Assembly (NCBI RefSeq): GCF_011067745.1
Contig: NZ_JAAMPJ010000001.1
Span: forward strand, 1,164,829-1,228,828
Length of the DNA stretch: 64,000 nucleotides
Direction: 5' to 3'
DNA from: Lentzea alba
GTDB taxonomy: Bacteria > Actinomycetota > Actinomycetes > Mycobacteriales > Pseudonocardiaceae
In this document: positions 38,789 through 50,000 of the stretch, one piece after another
Position numbering within the stretch: the first letter of the stretch is position 1
How the letters are laid out: each line of letters begins with the position of its first letter
Notes under the pieces: model-generated
Told to the model about the DNA's origin: nothing
The model's input: only the letters and a program-made list of their open reading frames with translations
Database searches by the model: none
Program-made: the position numbers and the translations under genes

Positions 38789-39718
38789 TCACTTGGCGAG
38801 CGCCCGCACCACCCGCGACGGGCTCGGCCGGCCCAACTGCTCCGCCATCCACACCGAACACTCGACCAGCTTGTCCAGGTCGACCCCGGTCTCGATGCCC
38901 AGTCCGTCGAGCATCCACACCAGGTCCTCGGTGGCGAGGTTTCCGGTAGCCGACTCCGCGTACGGACACCCACCCAACCCACCGGCGGAAGAGTCCACAG
39001 TCGTTACCCCACAACGCAAAGCAGCCAACGTGTTGGACAACGCCTGCCCATAGGTGTCGTGGAAGTGAACGGCCAGACGGGAAACGTCCCCAAACCCCTC
39101 CAGCAACGACTCCACCTGCCCAGGCGTAGCCACCCCGATGGTGTCCCCAAGGGACAACTGCGAACAGCCCATCTCCAGCAGCCGCTCACCGACGGCCACG
39201 ACCTGGGAGCGCGAAACGGCCCCCTCCCAGGGGTCCCCGAAGCACATGGACACGTACCCGCGCACGTCCACCCCAGCCGCCAGCGCACGAGAAACAGTCG
39301 GCTCGAACATCTCGAACTGCGAGTCCAGCGTCCGATTCAAGTTCCGCGACGCGAACGTCTCCGTAGCCGAAGCAAAGATCGCGATGTGCGAAACTCCGGC
39401 CTCCAAAGCACGATCCAGCCCGCGCTCGTTCGGCACCAGCACCGGATACACAACACCAGGCCGCGCAGACAACCCGGCCAACAGCTCAGCGGCGTCAGCC
39501 AGCTGCGGCACCCACTTGGGATGCACGAACGACGTGGCCTCCAAAACGGACAGTCCCGCAGCAGCCAGCCGGTCCAGGAACTCCAGCTTCACCGACACCG
39601 GCACGACCACGGACTCGTTCTGCAGCCCGTCCCGAGCCCCGACCTCCCAGATCGTCACCCGCGAAGGCAACGAGCCGGACGGAACCACGTCCGGCAGACC
39701 GACCTCACGCGCGCCCAT
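38789..39718 (-). CDS. mvaB: Hydroxymethylglutaryl-CoA lyase
   Basis: Cleaves HMG-CoA to acetoacetate and acetyl-CoA, the last step of leucine breakdown. The 309-residue TIM-barrel protein shows WEVGARDGLQNE (metal Asp and catalytic Arg), the metal-binding His pair in LAVHFHDTYGQAL, and the lyase signature loop GGLGGCPYAESATGN with its reactive Cys. It overlaps the PH-domain gene by 14 bases. Nearby acyl-CoA carboxylase and dehydrogenase genes support a branched-chain catabolic setting. Confidence 0.94.
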   Translation of the reverse strand: MGAREVGLPDVVPSGSLPSRVTIWEVGARDGLQNESVVVPVSVKLEFLDRLAAAGLSVLEATSFVHPKWVPQLADAAELLAGLSARPGVVYPVLVPNERGLDRALEAGVSHIAIFASATETFASRNLNRTLDSQFEMFEPTVSRALAAGVDVRGYVSMCFGDPWEGAVSRSQVVAVGERLLEMGCSQLSLGDTIGVATPGQVESLLEGFGDVSRLAVHFHDTYGQALSNTLAALRCGVTTVDSSAGGLGGCPYAESATGNLATEDLVWMLDGLGIETGVDLDKLVECSVWMAEQLGRPSPSRVVRALAK

Positions 39719-40229
39719 CGACGGTCCTCGGGTGGAAGTCGTCGTCGGGGTTGTCGTTGACCTCGCGGTACAGCATGGTGTGCACCTTTTCCACGGACGG
39801 GATGTCGTCGAACTCGAGCGGCTCGTCCGAGGCCGACTCGATGAGCAGCGTGCCGCAGCCCAGCACCCTGTCCATCAGAGAGTGCTCGAAACGCACGCTG
39901 TTGACACGAGCCAAAGGGATGTCGAGGCCTGTGCGCTTGAACACGCCCTCGCGGTACATCACGCGGTCCGACGTGATGATGAAGTGCGTCGTCCGCCAGC
40001 GCAGCACCGGTGTGATCGTCAGCCACAGGATCAGCACGACGCCGATCACGGTCAGCGCGATCCACGCGATGGAGGCCCACGACTGGTCCACGACGAGCCC
40101 TGCCAGGTAGGTGCCGATCGCGACCACCACCAGCAGCCAGAACACCGGGAAGATGAGCATCTTCCAGTGGGGGTGCTTGTGGATCACGACGTGCTCGCCT
40201 GAGCTCAGCAGGTCGTCGGGATAGGCCAT
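39705..40229 (-). CDS. Membrane protein with bacterial PH domain
   Basis: A 174-residue protein with two adjacent membrane helices (LIFPVFWLLVVVAIGTYLAG and IAWIALTVIGVVLILWLTI) followed by a bPH2 (DUF304) domain (THFIITSDRVMYREGVF, IPLARVNSVRFEHSLMDRVL, CGTLLIESASDEPLEFDDIP). Its function is unknown. In many actinobacteria a gene of this family lies next to birA and the acyl-CoA carboxylase genes, as here. It is between birA and mvaB, probably co-transcribed with both. Confidence 0.92.
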   Translation of the reverse strand: MAYPDDLLSSGEHVVIHKHPHWKMLIFPVFWLLVVVAIGTYLAGLVVDQSWASIAWIALTVIGVVLILWLTITPVLRWRTTHFIITSDRVMYREGVFKRTGLDIPLARVNSVRFEHSLMDRVLGCGTLLIESASDEPLEFDDIPSVEKVHTMLYREVNDNPDDDFHPRTVDGRA

Positions 40230-40242
40230 GGGCCAACCCTAA

Positions 40243-41061
40243 TCACGCCGGGCGCAAATGCACCACGTCACCAGCGGACACGCCGTGGTCGACCCCATCG
40301 GTGCCGCGCACGACCAGCGTGCCGTCGGCCTCGATGCGCTGCGCCGTCCCGAGAAGCTGAACACCACCTGAAAGTTCGACGCGGACGCGTTCGCCGACGG
40401 TCGCCGAGTGCTCCTGGTACTCCTCCAGCACACCGGACTCGGCCGCGTCGCCGCCGTTCTTGCGCCACACGCCTTCCAGCTGGGCCAGTTCGACCAGCAA
40501 GCGGAACGCCAGCTCGCCTCGATCCAGCTCGGCGGCGCCCGCGTCCTCCAGCGACGTCGGCGCGAGACCACCCGGCGCGGGTTCCACACCGGCGGGCAGC
40601 TTCGCCACGTTCAGTCCGATGCCCACGACGACGGCCTGCGCGACGCCGGCGGTGATCTCGGACAGGATTCCGGCGCCCTTTTCCGCCTTCGGGCCGAGCA
40701 GCAGGTCGTTCGGCCACTTCAACGTCGCCTCGACACCAACCGATTGGGCGACGCGCACCAGTGCCAGACCCGCGATCAGGTTGAGCCACGGCAACCGCTG
40801 CGCCGGCACGCCGGTCGGCCGGAACAGCACGCTGACGTAGAGGCCGCCCGGCGGCGACGACCAGGTGCGGCCACGACGGCCCTGCCCGGCGGTCTGCTCC
40901 AAGGCGATCAGCACGGTTCGATCCGCCGCGCCTTCAGCAGCGGCTGCGGCCAGGTCCGCGTTCGTGGACTGAGTGGTCGCCACGACGTCAAGGGCGGCGT
41001 ACGGGCCGTTGGGTGCTACCAGCCGTGCGCGCAGCGCCTCGGCGTCGAGTGCGGTGTCCAT
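40243..41061 (-). CDS. birA: Biotin-[acetyl-CoA carboxylase] ligase
   Basis: Attaches biotin to the lysine of BCCP domains via biotinyl-AMP. The 272-residue protein has the catalytic core only, without the N-terminal DNA-binding domain of E. coli BirA, as usual in this phylum. Key motifs are [30 protein letters not shown] (biotinyl-AMP loop) and KWPNDLLLG (catalytic Lys), with a C-terminal SH3-like domain. It is divergent from the carboxylase beta gene, 117 bases away. Its substrate is most likely the BCCP domain of the gene at 47791. Confidence 0.96.
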   Translation of the reverse strand: MDTALDAEALRARLVAPNGPYAALDVVATTQSTNADLAAAAAEGAADRTVLIALEQTAGQGRRGRTWSSPPGGLYVSVLFRPTGVPAQRLPWLNLIAGLALVRVAQSVGVEATLKWPNDLLLGPKAEKGAGILSEITAGVAQAVVVGIGLNVAKLPAGVEPAPGGLAPTSLEDAGAAELDRGELAFRLLVELAQLEGVWRKNGGDAAESGVLEEYQEHSATVGERVRVELSGGVQLLGTAQRIEADGTLVVRGTDGVDHGVSAGDVVHLRPA

Positions 41062-41178
41062 CGCGCCAGGCTATTGGACCGAGAGAGAGTACGTGCGATG
41101 GGAGATGACCAACAGGTTGCCGTGACCTGGACAACTGCACGGGGCAGTTCAGCAATGCTCTCGTTAGGCTGCGAGCCC

Positions 41179-42821
<1,643 letters not shown>

Positions 42822-42825
<4 letters not shown>

Positions 42826-43037
42826 CCGCCGACCAGCCACTGCTCCGGGTCGTCAAGGGCACCCCGGACGACCACGAACTGGCGGCCCTGACCGCGGTGA
42901 TCGCCGGCCTGACCTCCGCCACCCCGGCGGAAGACAAGCCCGCAGTCCGCTCCGAGTGGGCGAACCCGGCCCGCCGAGTCCGGCGCCCGCTCCACCCCGG
43001 CCCCGGCGCCTGGCGCGCCTCCGGCTTCCCCGGCTGA
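42822..43037 (+). CDS. accE: Acyl-CoA carboxylase epsilon subunit
   Basis: A 71-residue protein: [20 protein letters not shown] at the N terminus is the helix that docks on the beta subunit, and the end ([19 protein letters not shown] with W near the C terminus) is typical of AccE/PccE proteins that stimulate actinobacterial carboxylases. The GTG start overlaps the stop of the beta gene (GTGA). The gene is followed by a long hairpin, which probably ends the operon. Confidence 0.93.
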
Positions 43038-43046
43038 TCACTTGAA

Positions 43047-43099
43047 GCCATGGGGGGCACATTCATGGACCTGAGGTCCATGAATGTGCCCCCCATGGC
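43047..43099. terminator. Perfect 24-bp hairpin, palindrome family D
   Basis: Arms 43047-43070 and 43076-43099 (core GGGGGGCACATTCATGGAC) are exact complements around CTGAG. It lies between the converging accE and 43111 genes and probably terminates both. Confidence 0.8.
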
Positions 43100-43110
43100 A
43101 AAACAGGCGG

Positions 43111-43500
43111 TTAGGAGCAGGACACCCGGCGGCTGCTCACGTTGAGGTCGACGGCGACTTCGCGGCAGCGAACCTCGCCGTCGACCTTGAGTTTCAGGGT
43201 CCAGAACTCGCTGCCGTAGGCGTCGGTCTTGCGGAGCACCTGCACGTTGTCGTTGGCGAACGGCAGGTTGTCGCGCACTGCGGGGACGACCTGACTGAGC
43301 AGCGCGTTCTCCGCGCGGTCGAGCCGGTCGGCGAACGGCCAGATCGGGACTCCGTAGCCGATCGGGTCGCTCGCGAGCACGCTTCCGACCGCCCACGATC
43401 CAATGAGCCCGGCGAGCACGACGAACAGGGCCGCGATCCGTCTGCGCTTGCCTTCGCGATCGGAACCGCGTTCGGTGAGGACAAGCACCCAGCGCTTCAC
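43111..43500 (-). CDS. Small membrane-anchored protein of unknown function
   Basis: A 129-residue protein with an Arg-rich cytoplasmic start (TERGSDREGKRRR), one membrane helix (IAALFVVLAGLIGSWAVGSV) and an extracellular part ending in a Cys pair (VRCREVAVDLNVSSRRVSC). No family is recognised. It is divergent from the MFS gene with only 35 bases between start regions, so the two may share control. Confidence 0.7.
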   Translation of the reverse strand: MKRWVLVLTERGSDREGKRRRIAALFVVLAGLIGSWAVGSVLASDPIGYGVPIWPFADRLDRAENALLSQVVPAVRDNLPFANDNVQVLRKTDAYGSEFWTLKLKVDGEVRCREVAVDLNVSSRRVSCS

Positions 43501-43604
43501 TCGGTCGAGAGTGCCGACGGAAGAGGTGATCGCGCATCAGTAGTACTACTCGAACCGAGCGTGCGGCCTGGCGGGCGATCTCCGCGCTCTGCGTCGGTTT
43601 CTTC

Positions 43605-44981
43605 ATGATCCTGCTGGACACGACCATCGTGAACGTCGCGATGCCCGCGATGATCGAGGGGCTGCACGCGACGCTCAACGACATCATCTGGGTCAACAGT
43701 GCGTACCTGCTCACGTTCGCGGTGCCGTTGCTGCTGACCGGGAGGCTGGGCGACCGGTTCGGGCCGAAGCGCGTCTACCTCGCCGGGCTCACGATCTTCG
43801 TGCTGGCCTCGCTGACCTGCGGCCTCGCCACCAGCGCCGAGCTGCTCATCGCCGCCCGCGCGGTGCAGGGCCTGGGTGCCGCGGCCATGACGCCGCAGAC
43901 GATGGCGTTCATCACCCACCTGTTCCCGGCGCACCGACGCGGTGCCGCGCTGGGCATGTGGGGCTCGGTCGCCGGGTTCGCGACGGTGTCCGGACCGCTG
44001 CTCGGCGGGGTGCTCGTCACGCAGCTCGGCTGGGAGTGGATCTTCTTCGTCAACATTCCGATCGGCGTGCTCGCGCTGACGCTGGTGCTGCGCTGGGTGC
44101 CGGACTGGCGTCCCGGCCGGTCGCACCGGTTCGACGTGCTCGGCATCGTGCTGTGCTGCCTCGGGCTCGGCCTGGTCGTGTTCGGCGTGCAGAACGGCGA
44201 GCACTACGGGTGGGGCCGGGCCGCGGGGCCGATCACCATCCCCGAGATCATCGTCGCGGGGGCGGTGCTGCTGGTCGTGTTCGTGCTGTGGCAGGCGGCC
44301 CGGCGCAACCCCGAGCCGCTGCTGCCGTTGCGGATCTTCGGCAACCGGAACTTCTCGCTCGGCAACGTCGCCAACATGGTCATCGGCTTCTCCGTCACCG
44401 GGTTGTTCGTGCCACTCGTGCTGTTCGTGCAGACCGTGCCGAAGCTCTCCGCGTTGGAGGCGGGCCTGTTCACCGCGCCGACCTCGCTCGCGTCCGGGGT
44501 GGTGGCGTTCTTCGCGGGACGGCTGTCGAACGGGCCCGGCGCGAAGTACCTGCCGATCACCGGCTTCACGCTGCTCGGGCTCGGCATGGGCGTGACGACG
44601 CTGCAGCTGGGCGGCGGGTCGCCATGGGTGATGTTGCCCGCGCTGATCGTGGTCGGCGGCGGGATGGGCATGGTCTACGCGCCGCTCACCAACATCGCCA
44701 CGAAGACGCTCGACCCGGTGTTGATGGGGGCGGGCTCCGGCATCTACAACACCTCGCGGCAGTTCGGCAACGTGCTCGGCAGCGCGGGCACCGGTGCCGT
44801 GCTGCAGGTCGTGCTGGCGTCGACGGGCGACTTCACCGCGGCCACGCGCGCCGCGTTCCTCATGCTGGTCGCGTCAACGGTCGTCGGGGTGACCGCGGCG
44901 GTGCTGATGAGGCGCGAAACGGGCGTGCGAGACTCCGCTGGTGCGTCTGATCCTGGCCTCCCAGTCACCCGCCCGTCTTGA
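43605..44981 (+). CDS. MFS drug:H+ antiporter, DHA2 (14-helix) type
   Basis: A 458-residue (or 481-residue) multidrug-type exporter. The N-terminal LLDTTIVNVAMP is motif D1 of DHA2 pumps, GRLGDRFGPKRVYLAG is motif A, and AARAVQGLGAAAMTPQTMAF and GPLLGGVLVTQLGWEWIFFV (motif C) follow. From ATG 43605 half of the first helix would be missing. In frame upstream are the expected residues (RAAWRAISALCVGFF), but the only codon at the right place behind GGAAGAGG is ATC 43536, with a TGA at 43527. It overlaps maf by 41 bases. Confidence 0.9.
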   Translation: MILLDTTIVNVAMPAMIEGLHATLNDIIWVNSAYLLTFAVPLLLTGRLGDRFGPKRVYLAGLTIFVLASLTCGLATSAELLIAARAVQGLGAAAMTPQTMAFITHLFPAHRRGAALGMWGSVAGFATVSGPLLGGVLVTQLGWEWIFFVNIPIGVLALTLVLRWVPDWRPGRSHRFDVLGIVLCCLGLGLVVFGVQNGEHYGWGRAAGPITIPEIIVAGAVLLVVFVLWQAARRNPEPLLPLRIFGNRNFSLGNVANMVIGFSVTGLFVPLVLFVQTVPKLSALEAGLFTAPTSLASGVVAFFAGRLSNGPGAKYLPITGFTLLGLGMGVTTLQLGGGSPWVMLPALIVVGGGMGMVYAPLTNIATKTLDPVLMGAGSGIYNTSRQFGNVLGSAGTGAVLQVVLASTGDFTAATRAAFLMLVASTVVGVTAAVLMRRETGVRDSAGASDPGLPVTRPS

Positions 44982-45540
44982 CGTCCTGCGGTCCGCGGGC
45001 GTCGAGCCCGTCGTCCGGGTCTCCGGCGTCGACGAGGACGCCCTCGTCGAGTCGCTGGACAACCCGACTCCCGAAGAGACCGTCGTCGCGCTGTCCGCGG
45101 CGAAGGCCGAAGCGATCGAACACGACGACGAGTGCGTCGTGATCGGCTGCGACTCGATGCTGCTGTTCGAGGGCGAGCTCGTGGGCAAGCCCGGCACGGC
45201 CGAGGTCGCGCGCGAGCGGTGGCGGCGGGTCTCGGGCAAGACCGGCGCGCTGATCACCGGCCACACCGTGCTGCGCGTGTCGCAGGGCGTCGTGGTCGAC
45301 CGCGCCTCGGCCGCCGAGTCGACGACCGTGCGGTTCGGCACGCCGACCGACGAGGAACTGGAGGCGTACATCGCCTCCGGTGAGCCGCTCAACGTCGCCG
45401 GGGGCTTCACCATCGACGGGCGCGGCGGCTGGTTCATCGACGGCATCGACGGCGACCACTCGTCCGTCATCGGCATCAGCCTGCCGCTCACCCGAAGGCT
45501 GCTCGGCCAGGTGGGTGTTTCCGTGTCCGCACTCTGGTAG
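44941..45540 (+). CDS. maf: Maf-family nucleotide pyrophosphatase
   Basis: A 199-residue house-cleaning enzyme that hydrolyses non-canonical or modified nucleoside triphosphates. The start MRLILASQSPARLDVLRSAG and VVIGCDSMLLFEGELVGKPG (catalytic Asp), then ESTTVRFGTPTDEELEAYIA and GGFTIDGRGGWFIDGIDGDH are the family signatures. In many actinobacteria maf lies between the acyl-CoA carboxylase beta/epsilon genes and the alpha gene, as here, so the order is conserved although MFS and symporter genes are also present. Confidence 0.95.
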   Translation: MRLILASQSPARLDVLRSAGVEPVVRVSGVDEDALVESLDNPTPEETVVALSAAKAEAIEHDDECVVIGCDSMLLFEGELVGKPGTAEVARERWRRVSGKTGALITGHTVLRVSQGVVVDRASAAESTTVRFGTPTDEELEAYIASGEPLNVAGGFTIDGRGGWFIDGIDGDHSSVIGISLPLTRRLLGQVGVSVSALW

Positions 45541-45720
45541 ACCCTGGTCACACTTCCCCTGATCAGGGAAGACTGCTCTCAACGCCGGCGTTGGGGGCTA
45601 GCGGTGAACGAGTATTTGACGCGTCGCAGGCACATCGACCTGGCACGCAGGACGAGCACGGGCTGTCGGAGCTGACGCTCCCGGCCTCTGTTCGCTCATC
45701 CCTGCACAGGAGATGTTCCA
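45541..45720. other. Spacer with weak hairpin between maf and symporter
   Basis: It contains a near-palindrome at 45553-45571 (CTTCCCCTGA/TCAGGGAAG with one bulged C), a weak terminator 12 bases after maf. A ribosome binding site (AGGAGA) lies at its right end. I see no gene in it. Confidence 0.5.
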
Positions 45721-47007
45721 GTGTCGCTCGTCCAGACCTACCGCAAACCCAAAGTCTTCGGCCTGACCGTTCTCGGCGCACTCGTGCTCGGCGCGCTGGC
45801 CGGCTGGCTCGGCAAGGGCACGTGGCTCGCGCCCGTGCTCGCCAAGATCGGTTCCACCTTCACGGCGCTGCTGCAGCTGACCGTGATCCCGCTGGTGTTC
45901 ACCGCGATCGTCGTCGGCATCGCGTCGCTGCGGAACCTCGGCGGCGGCCGCACCGCCGCGAGGCTCGGCGGCAAGACGTTCCTGTGGTTCGCCATCACGT
46001 CGTTCATCGCGGTGCTGATCGGTCTCGCGGTCGCCGCGATCGTCAAGCCCGGTGCCGGCCTGCAGATCGAGCCCGCCGCCGGCGCGGTCGACAAGCTGGC
46101 CAAGCGCGCGTCCGGCTCGTGGCAGGCGTTGCTGGACAACCTGGTGCCCACCAACATCTTCAGCGCCTTCACCGAGGGCGAGGTGCTCCAGGTCGTGTTC
46201 ATCGCGGTGCTGGTCGGCTTCGCCGCGTACGCGCTCGGTGAGAAGGCCGCGCCGTTCACGAACCTGGTCCGCTCGTTCTTCGACATCGTGCAGAAGGTCG
46301 TCGGCTGGATCATCCTGCTGGCACCGATCGGCATCTTCGGTCTCATCGGCAACGCCGTCGCCTCGTACGGCAACTCGTTCGTGAAGCCGCTGTTCTCATT
46401 GATCCTGGCCGTCTACATCGGCACGTTGCTGGTGCTGTTCGTCGTCTACCCGATCCTGCTGAAGTTCGTCGGCAAGACCTCGCCGGTCGAGTTCTTCCGC
46501 AAGGCCGCCACCGCGATCCAGTTCGCGTTCGTGTCGCGTTCCTCGGGTGCCACGCTTCCGTTGTCCCGCAAGGCCGCCACGGACCTCGGCGTGCCGACCG
46601 AGTACGCGAACTTCGCCGTGCCACTGGGCACGACGACCAAGATGGACGGCTGCGCCGCGGTCTACCCGGCCGTCGCGACGATCTTCATCGCGAACCTGTT
46701 CGGCATCCAGCTCTCGGTGTGGCAGTACGTCGGCATCGTGCTGGTGGCCGTGTTCGGCGCGCTCGCGACCGCCGGCACCACCGGCTGGTACACGATGCTC
46801 ACGCTGACGCTGAGCGTGGTCGGCCTGCCGCCGCAGGTCATCGCGACCGGTGTGGCCGTGGTCTACGCGATCGACCCGATCCTCGACATGATCCGCACCG
46901 CGACCAACGTGGCCGGCCAGATCACCGTGCCGGTGCTGGTGGCGCGCACCGAGAACCTGATCGAGGAGCCCGCCGCTCCGGCCGAGAAGGACCTCGTCAA
47001 CGCCTAA
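45721..47007 (+). CDS. Dicarboxylate/amino acid:cation symporter (DAACS family)
   Basis: A 428-residue membrane transporter with eight helices and two re-entrant loops. SRSSGATLPLSRKAATDLGV is the HP1 serine-rich tip, PLGTTTKMDGCAAVYPAVAT corresponds to the helix 7 NMDGT-type motif (here KMDG), and GLPPQVIATGVAVVYAIDPI covers HP2 and helix 8. It imports C4-dicarboxylates or acidic amino acids with Na+ or H+; the exact substrate is not resolved. GTG 45721 follows AGGAGA by 7 bases. The 3' end overlaps a convergent gene by four bases. Confidence 0.93.
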   Translation: MSLVQTYRKPKVFGLTVLGALVLGALAGWLGKGTWLAPVLAKIGSTFTALLQLTVIPLVFTAIVVGIASLRNLGGGRTAARLGGKTFLWFAITSFIAVLIGLAVAAIVKPGAGLQIEPAAGAVDKLAKRASGSWQALLDNLVPTNIFSAFTEGEVLQVVFIAVLVGFAAYALGEKAAPFTNLVRSFFDIVQKVVGWIILLAPIGIFGLIGNAVASYGNSFVKPLFSLILAVYIGTLLVLFVVYPILLKFVGKTSPVEFFRKAATAIQFAFVSRSSGATLPLSRKAATDLGVPTEYANFAVPLGTTTKMDGCAAVYPAVATIFIANLFGIQLSVWQYVGIVLVAVFGALATAGTTGWYTMLTLTLSVVGLPPQVIATGVAVVYAIDPILDMIRTATNVAGQITVPVLVARTENLIEEPAAPAEKDLVNA

Positions 47008-47639
47008 CGGTCAACGCAGGGACGCAGTTGCGACATCTTCGGCACCGGGGTGGGCCAGCCAGGCAGCTGGTCCCGCCCCGGTGCCGCCGTCGTGCAGCCG
47101 ATGTTCGGCCCGAGCACGGAGAACACCTGCACGAAGGCGTTGTTGCACAGCCCGTCGCACGCGAGCTGGGTGGCGACGACGTCCGCGGTGCCGTCCTCGT
47201 TGACGTCGTGCAGGCCGAGGTACCCGGCATTGGCCAGATAGGTCTGCCCGCGTGACCACGTGCCGTCCTTGCGGATCAGCACCTCACCGCGCCAGTTGCC
47301 GTTGCTCGTCCCTCGGATCAGGCACACGCTGACCGGCGCGGCCGCGCACTCGAGCGACTTGTCGTTCACCACCGCACCGGACTCGACGATGGTCATCTCG
47401 AAGATGAACGGGCCGGACTCGCCGGTCACCCGGATCCGCCCGCCGCCGGTGCCGCCGAGCAGTTCCACGAGGTCCTTGCCTACCGATTTGCCGACGATGA
47501 CCTGGCAAACGGTGGTACCGCAGCGCATTCCGGCGTCGGTACCGGACAGACCTGAATCGGTGTTGTCCGGCCGTTGGAAATAGGCGAACACCACCCCGGC
47601 GACGACGACCACGGCGGCAACGACAGCGATCACCTGCAC
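47004..47639 (-). CDS. Membrane-anchored protein with a VCBS-like segment
   Basis: A 211-residue protein with an N-terminal signal-anchor helix (VIAVVAAVVVVAGVVFAYF) and an extracellular part with six cysteines and LGLHDVNEDGTADVVATQLA, which has the D-x-N-x-DG-x-x-D spacing of calcium-binding FG-GAP/VCBS repeats. The function is unknown. GTG 47639 is preferred (GGTGGAG eight bases upstream). A longer reading to 47747 adds an unrelated leader. It converges on the symporter with a four-base overlap. Confidence 0.7.
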   Translation of the reverse strand: MQVIAVVAAVVVVAGVVFAYFQRPDNTDSGLSGTDAGMRCGTTVCQVIVGKSVGKDLVELLGGTGGGRIRVTGESGPFIFEMTIVESGAVVNDKSLECAAAPVSVCLIRGTSNGNWRGEVLIRKDGTWSRGQTYLANAGYLGLHDVNEDGTADVVATQLACDGLCNNAFVQVFSVLGPNIGCTTAAPGRDQLPGWPTPVPKMSQLRPCVDR

Positions 47640-47790
47640 GGACCTGGCTCCACCCACATCGCAGATTGTGTCCGATGGCCTCAGGATGGATGTGAAGTGA
47701 GCCGTCTCTCCCTCTCGGAGTTCACCGATTTCCGTAGACTGCGGCACCAGCCAGAGCCGTAATTACCGGTCCAGCAGGAGGTACGACGCC

Positions 47791-49563
47791 GTGTCGCTGC
47801 GCAAGGTCCTCATCGCGAACCGCGGTGAGATCGCCGTCCGGGTCATCCGCGCCTGCCGTGACGCCGGTCTGACGAGCGTCGCCGTCTACGCCGATCCCGA
47901 CCGGGACGCGCCGTTCGTCCGGCTCGCCGACGAGGCGTTCGCGCTCGGCGGCAACACGCCCGGCGAGAGCTACCTGTCGTTCGAGAAGGTGCTGGCCGCC
48001 GCCGTGCAGTCCGGTGCCGACTCGGTGCACCCCGGCTACGGCTTCCTGTCCGAGAACGCCGACTTCGCGCAGGCCGTGATCGACGCGGGCCTGATCTGGA
48101 TCGGCCCGACCCCGCAGGCCATCCGCGACCTCGGTGACAAGGTGACCGCGCGGCACATCGCGATGCGCGCGGGCGCGCCGCTGGTGCCCGGCACCAAGGA
48201 CCCGGTCGGCGGACCGGACGAGATCATCGCGTTCGCGCAGGAGCACGGGCTCCCGGTCGCGATCAAGGCCGCGTTCGGCGGCGGTGGCCGTGGCCTCAAG
48301 GTCGCGCGCACGATGGAAGAGATCCCCGAACTGTTCGACTCCGCGGTCCGCGAGGCCGTCACGGCGTTCGGCCGTGGCGAGTGCTTCGTCGAGCGCTACC
48401 TGGACAAGCCGCGCCACGTCGAGGCGCAGGTGCTCGCCGACACCCACGGCAACGTGATCGTCGTCGGCACCCGCGACTGCTCGTTGCAGCGCCGCCACCA
48501 GAAGCTGGTCGAGGAGGCGCCCGCGCCGTTCCTGACCGACGAGCAGCGCGCCACGATCCACTCCTCCGCCAAGGCGATCTGCCTGGAGGCCGGCTACCAC
48601 GGTGCCGGCACGGTCGAGTACCTCGTCGGGCTCGACGGCTCGATCTCGTTCCTGGAGGTCAACACCCGGCTGCAGGTCGAACACCCGGTGTCGGAGGAGA
48701 CGACCGGCATCGACCTGGTGCGCGAGCAGTTCCGCATCGCGGCCGGCGAGAAGCTGAAGCACACCGAGGACCCGGCGCCGCGGGCGCACTCCATCGAGTT
48801 CCGGATCAACGGTGAGGACGCCGGTCGCGGCTTCCTGCCCGCGCCGGGCACGGTGACGTCGTTCGTCGCGCCGTCCGGTCCCGGCGTGCGGGTGGACGCC
48901 GGTGTCGAGAGCGGCTCGGTGATCGGCGGGCAGTTCGACTCGTTGCTGGCCAAGCTGATCGTGACCGGCGAGAACCGCGAAGAGGCGCTGGCCCGGGCTC
49001 GCCGCGCGCTGGACGAGATGGTCGTGGAGGGCATGGCGACGGTGCTGCCGTTCCACCGCGTGATCGTGCGCGACGCGGCCTTCACCGCCGAGAAGCCCGA
49101 GGGTTTCACCGTGCACACGCGGTGGATCGAGACCGAGTTCGACAACCAGATCGCGCCGTTCAGCGGCGGGCCCTCGGAGACCGAGGAGGAGACGCCGCGG
49201 CAGACAGTGGTGGTCGAGGTCGGCGGGCGTCGCCTCGAGGTGTCGCTGCCGGGTGACCTCGCCGTCGGTTCGGCTCGTCCGGCCGCCGCCGGCGCCGCGA
49301 AGAAGCCGAAGTCGAAGCGGGCGGGTGGCAGCTCGGCCGCGGTGTCGGGAGACGCGGTGGCCGCGCCGATGCAGGGCACGATCGTGAAGGTGGCCGTCGA
49401 GGACGGGCAAACCGTCGAGGCGGGCGACCTGATCGTGGTGCTGGAGGCCATGAAGATGGAGAACCCGGTGACGGCGCACAAGGCGGGCACCGTGACGGGT
49501 CTCGCGGCCGCTCCCGGCGACCCGATCACCCAGGGCACCGTGATCTGCGAGCTGAAGGACTGA
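47791..49563 (+). CDS. accA3: Acyl-CoA carboxylase alpha subunit (biotin carboxylase plus BCCP)
   Basis: A 590-residue biotin-carrying subunit. The biotin carboxylase domain has [20 protein letters not shown], an ATP-grasp loop ([20 protein letters not shown]) and [20 protein letters not shown]. After a Pro/Lys/Ala linker comes the BCCP domain with the biotinylated Lys in [17 protein letters not shown]. It would work with the beta and epsilon subunits at 41179-43037 after biotinylation by BirA. The start follows CAGGAGGT. It matches the shared alpha subunit AccA3 of mycobacteria in architecture. Confidence 0.96.
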   Translation: MSLRKVLIANRGEIAVRVIRACRDAGLTSVAVYADPDRDAPFVRLADEAFALGGNTPGESYLSFEKVLAAAVQSGADSVHPGYGFLSENADFAQAVIDAGLIWIGPTPQAIRDLGDKVTARHIAMRAGAPLVPGTKDPVGGPDEIIAFAQEHGLPVAIKAAFGGGGRGLKVARTMEEIPELFDSAVREAVTAFGRGECFVERYLDKPRHVEAQVLADTHGNVIVVGTRDCSLQRRHQKLVEEAPAPFLTDEQRATIHSSAKAICLEAGYHGAGTVEYLVGLDGSISFLEVNTRLQVEHPVSEETTGIDLVREQFRIAAGEKLKHTEDPAPRAHSIEFRINGEDAGRGFLPAPGTVTSFVAPSGPGVRVDAGVESGSVIGGQFDSLLAKLIVTGENREEALARARRALDEMVVEGMATVLPFHRVIVRDAAFTAEKPEGFTVHTRWIETEFDNQIAPFSGGPSETEEETPRQTVVVEVGGRRLEVSLPGDLAVGSARPAAAGAAKKPKSKRAGGSSAAVSGDAVAAPMQGTIVKVAVEDGQTVEAGDLIVVLEAMKMENPVTAHKAGTVTGLAAAPGDPITQGTVICELKD

Positions 49564-49600
49564 CAGCGCCTGACCCTGAAGCCTTGCCGGGCCGCTCACC

Positions 49601-49606
49601 TACGAT
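49601..49606 (+). promoter_or_regulatory. -10 element TACGAT, leaderless promoter
   Basis: TACGAT ends 7 bases before GTG 49614, so the start codon should be the first transcribed bases. No ribosome binding site is present. Confidence 0.55.
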
Positions 49607-49613
49607 TGAGTAC

Positions 49614-50000
49614 GTGAGCGACCCGTCCAGGGACATCCGCATCGGCGACACCGAGCGGGAACAGGCGTTGCAGGTGCTCGGCGAGCACATGAGCGCCGGC
49701 CGCCTCGACGTCGAGGAGTACGGCGAGCGGTCCGCGAAGATCACCACCGCGAAGACCCGCGGCGAGCTGATGGCGTTGTTCTACGATCTGCCGGACCCGC
49801 GGCCGCAGTTCGCCGCGCCGATGGCGATGTTCCCGGAGCCCGCGAAGGTACCCGCGCGCAAGTGGGAGGGCGCGGTCGTGCCGCTGGTCGGGGTCGCCGT
49901 GGTGATCCTGTTCTTCGCGGTGATCAAGAACCCGCTGATCTTCCTGCTCATCCCCGCCGTGGCGATCGTGTGGGGCCAGTGGAACGGACGCCGGCGCTGA
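49614..50000 (+). CDS. DUF1707 (SHOCT-like) membrane protein
   Basis: A 128-residue protein. The first 55 residues are a DUF1707 domain (RDIRIGDTEREQALQVLGEH, MSAGRLDVEEYGERSAKITT, AKTRGELMALFYDLP), a short helical module common in actinobacterial membrane proteins. Two helices follow (VPLVGVAVVILFFAVI and PLIFLLIPAVAIVWG). The function is not known. The transcript is probably leaderless. It overlaps the HAD gene by 22 bases. Confidence 0.92.
   Translation: MSDPSRDIRIGDTEREQALQVLGEHMSAGRLDVEEYGERSAKITTAKTRGELMALFYDLPDPRPQFAAPMAMFPEPAKVPARKWEGAVVPLVGVAVVILFFAVIKNPLIFLLIPAVAIVWGQWNGRRR

Noticed and set aside
34783..38949. A 1388-codon open frame on the plus strand opposite the TNT toxin operon
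   Set aside because: It mirrors the third-position bias of the real minus-strand genes, has no recognisable domain and is low-complexity throughout.
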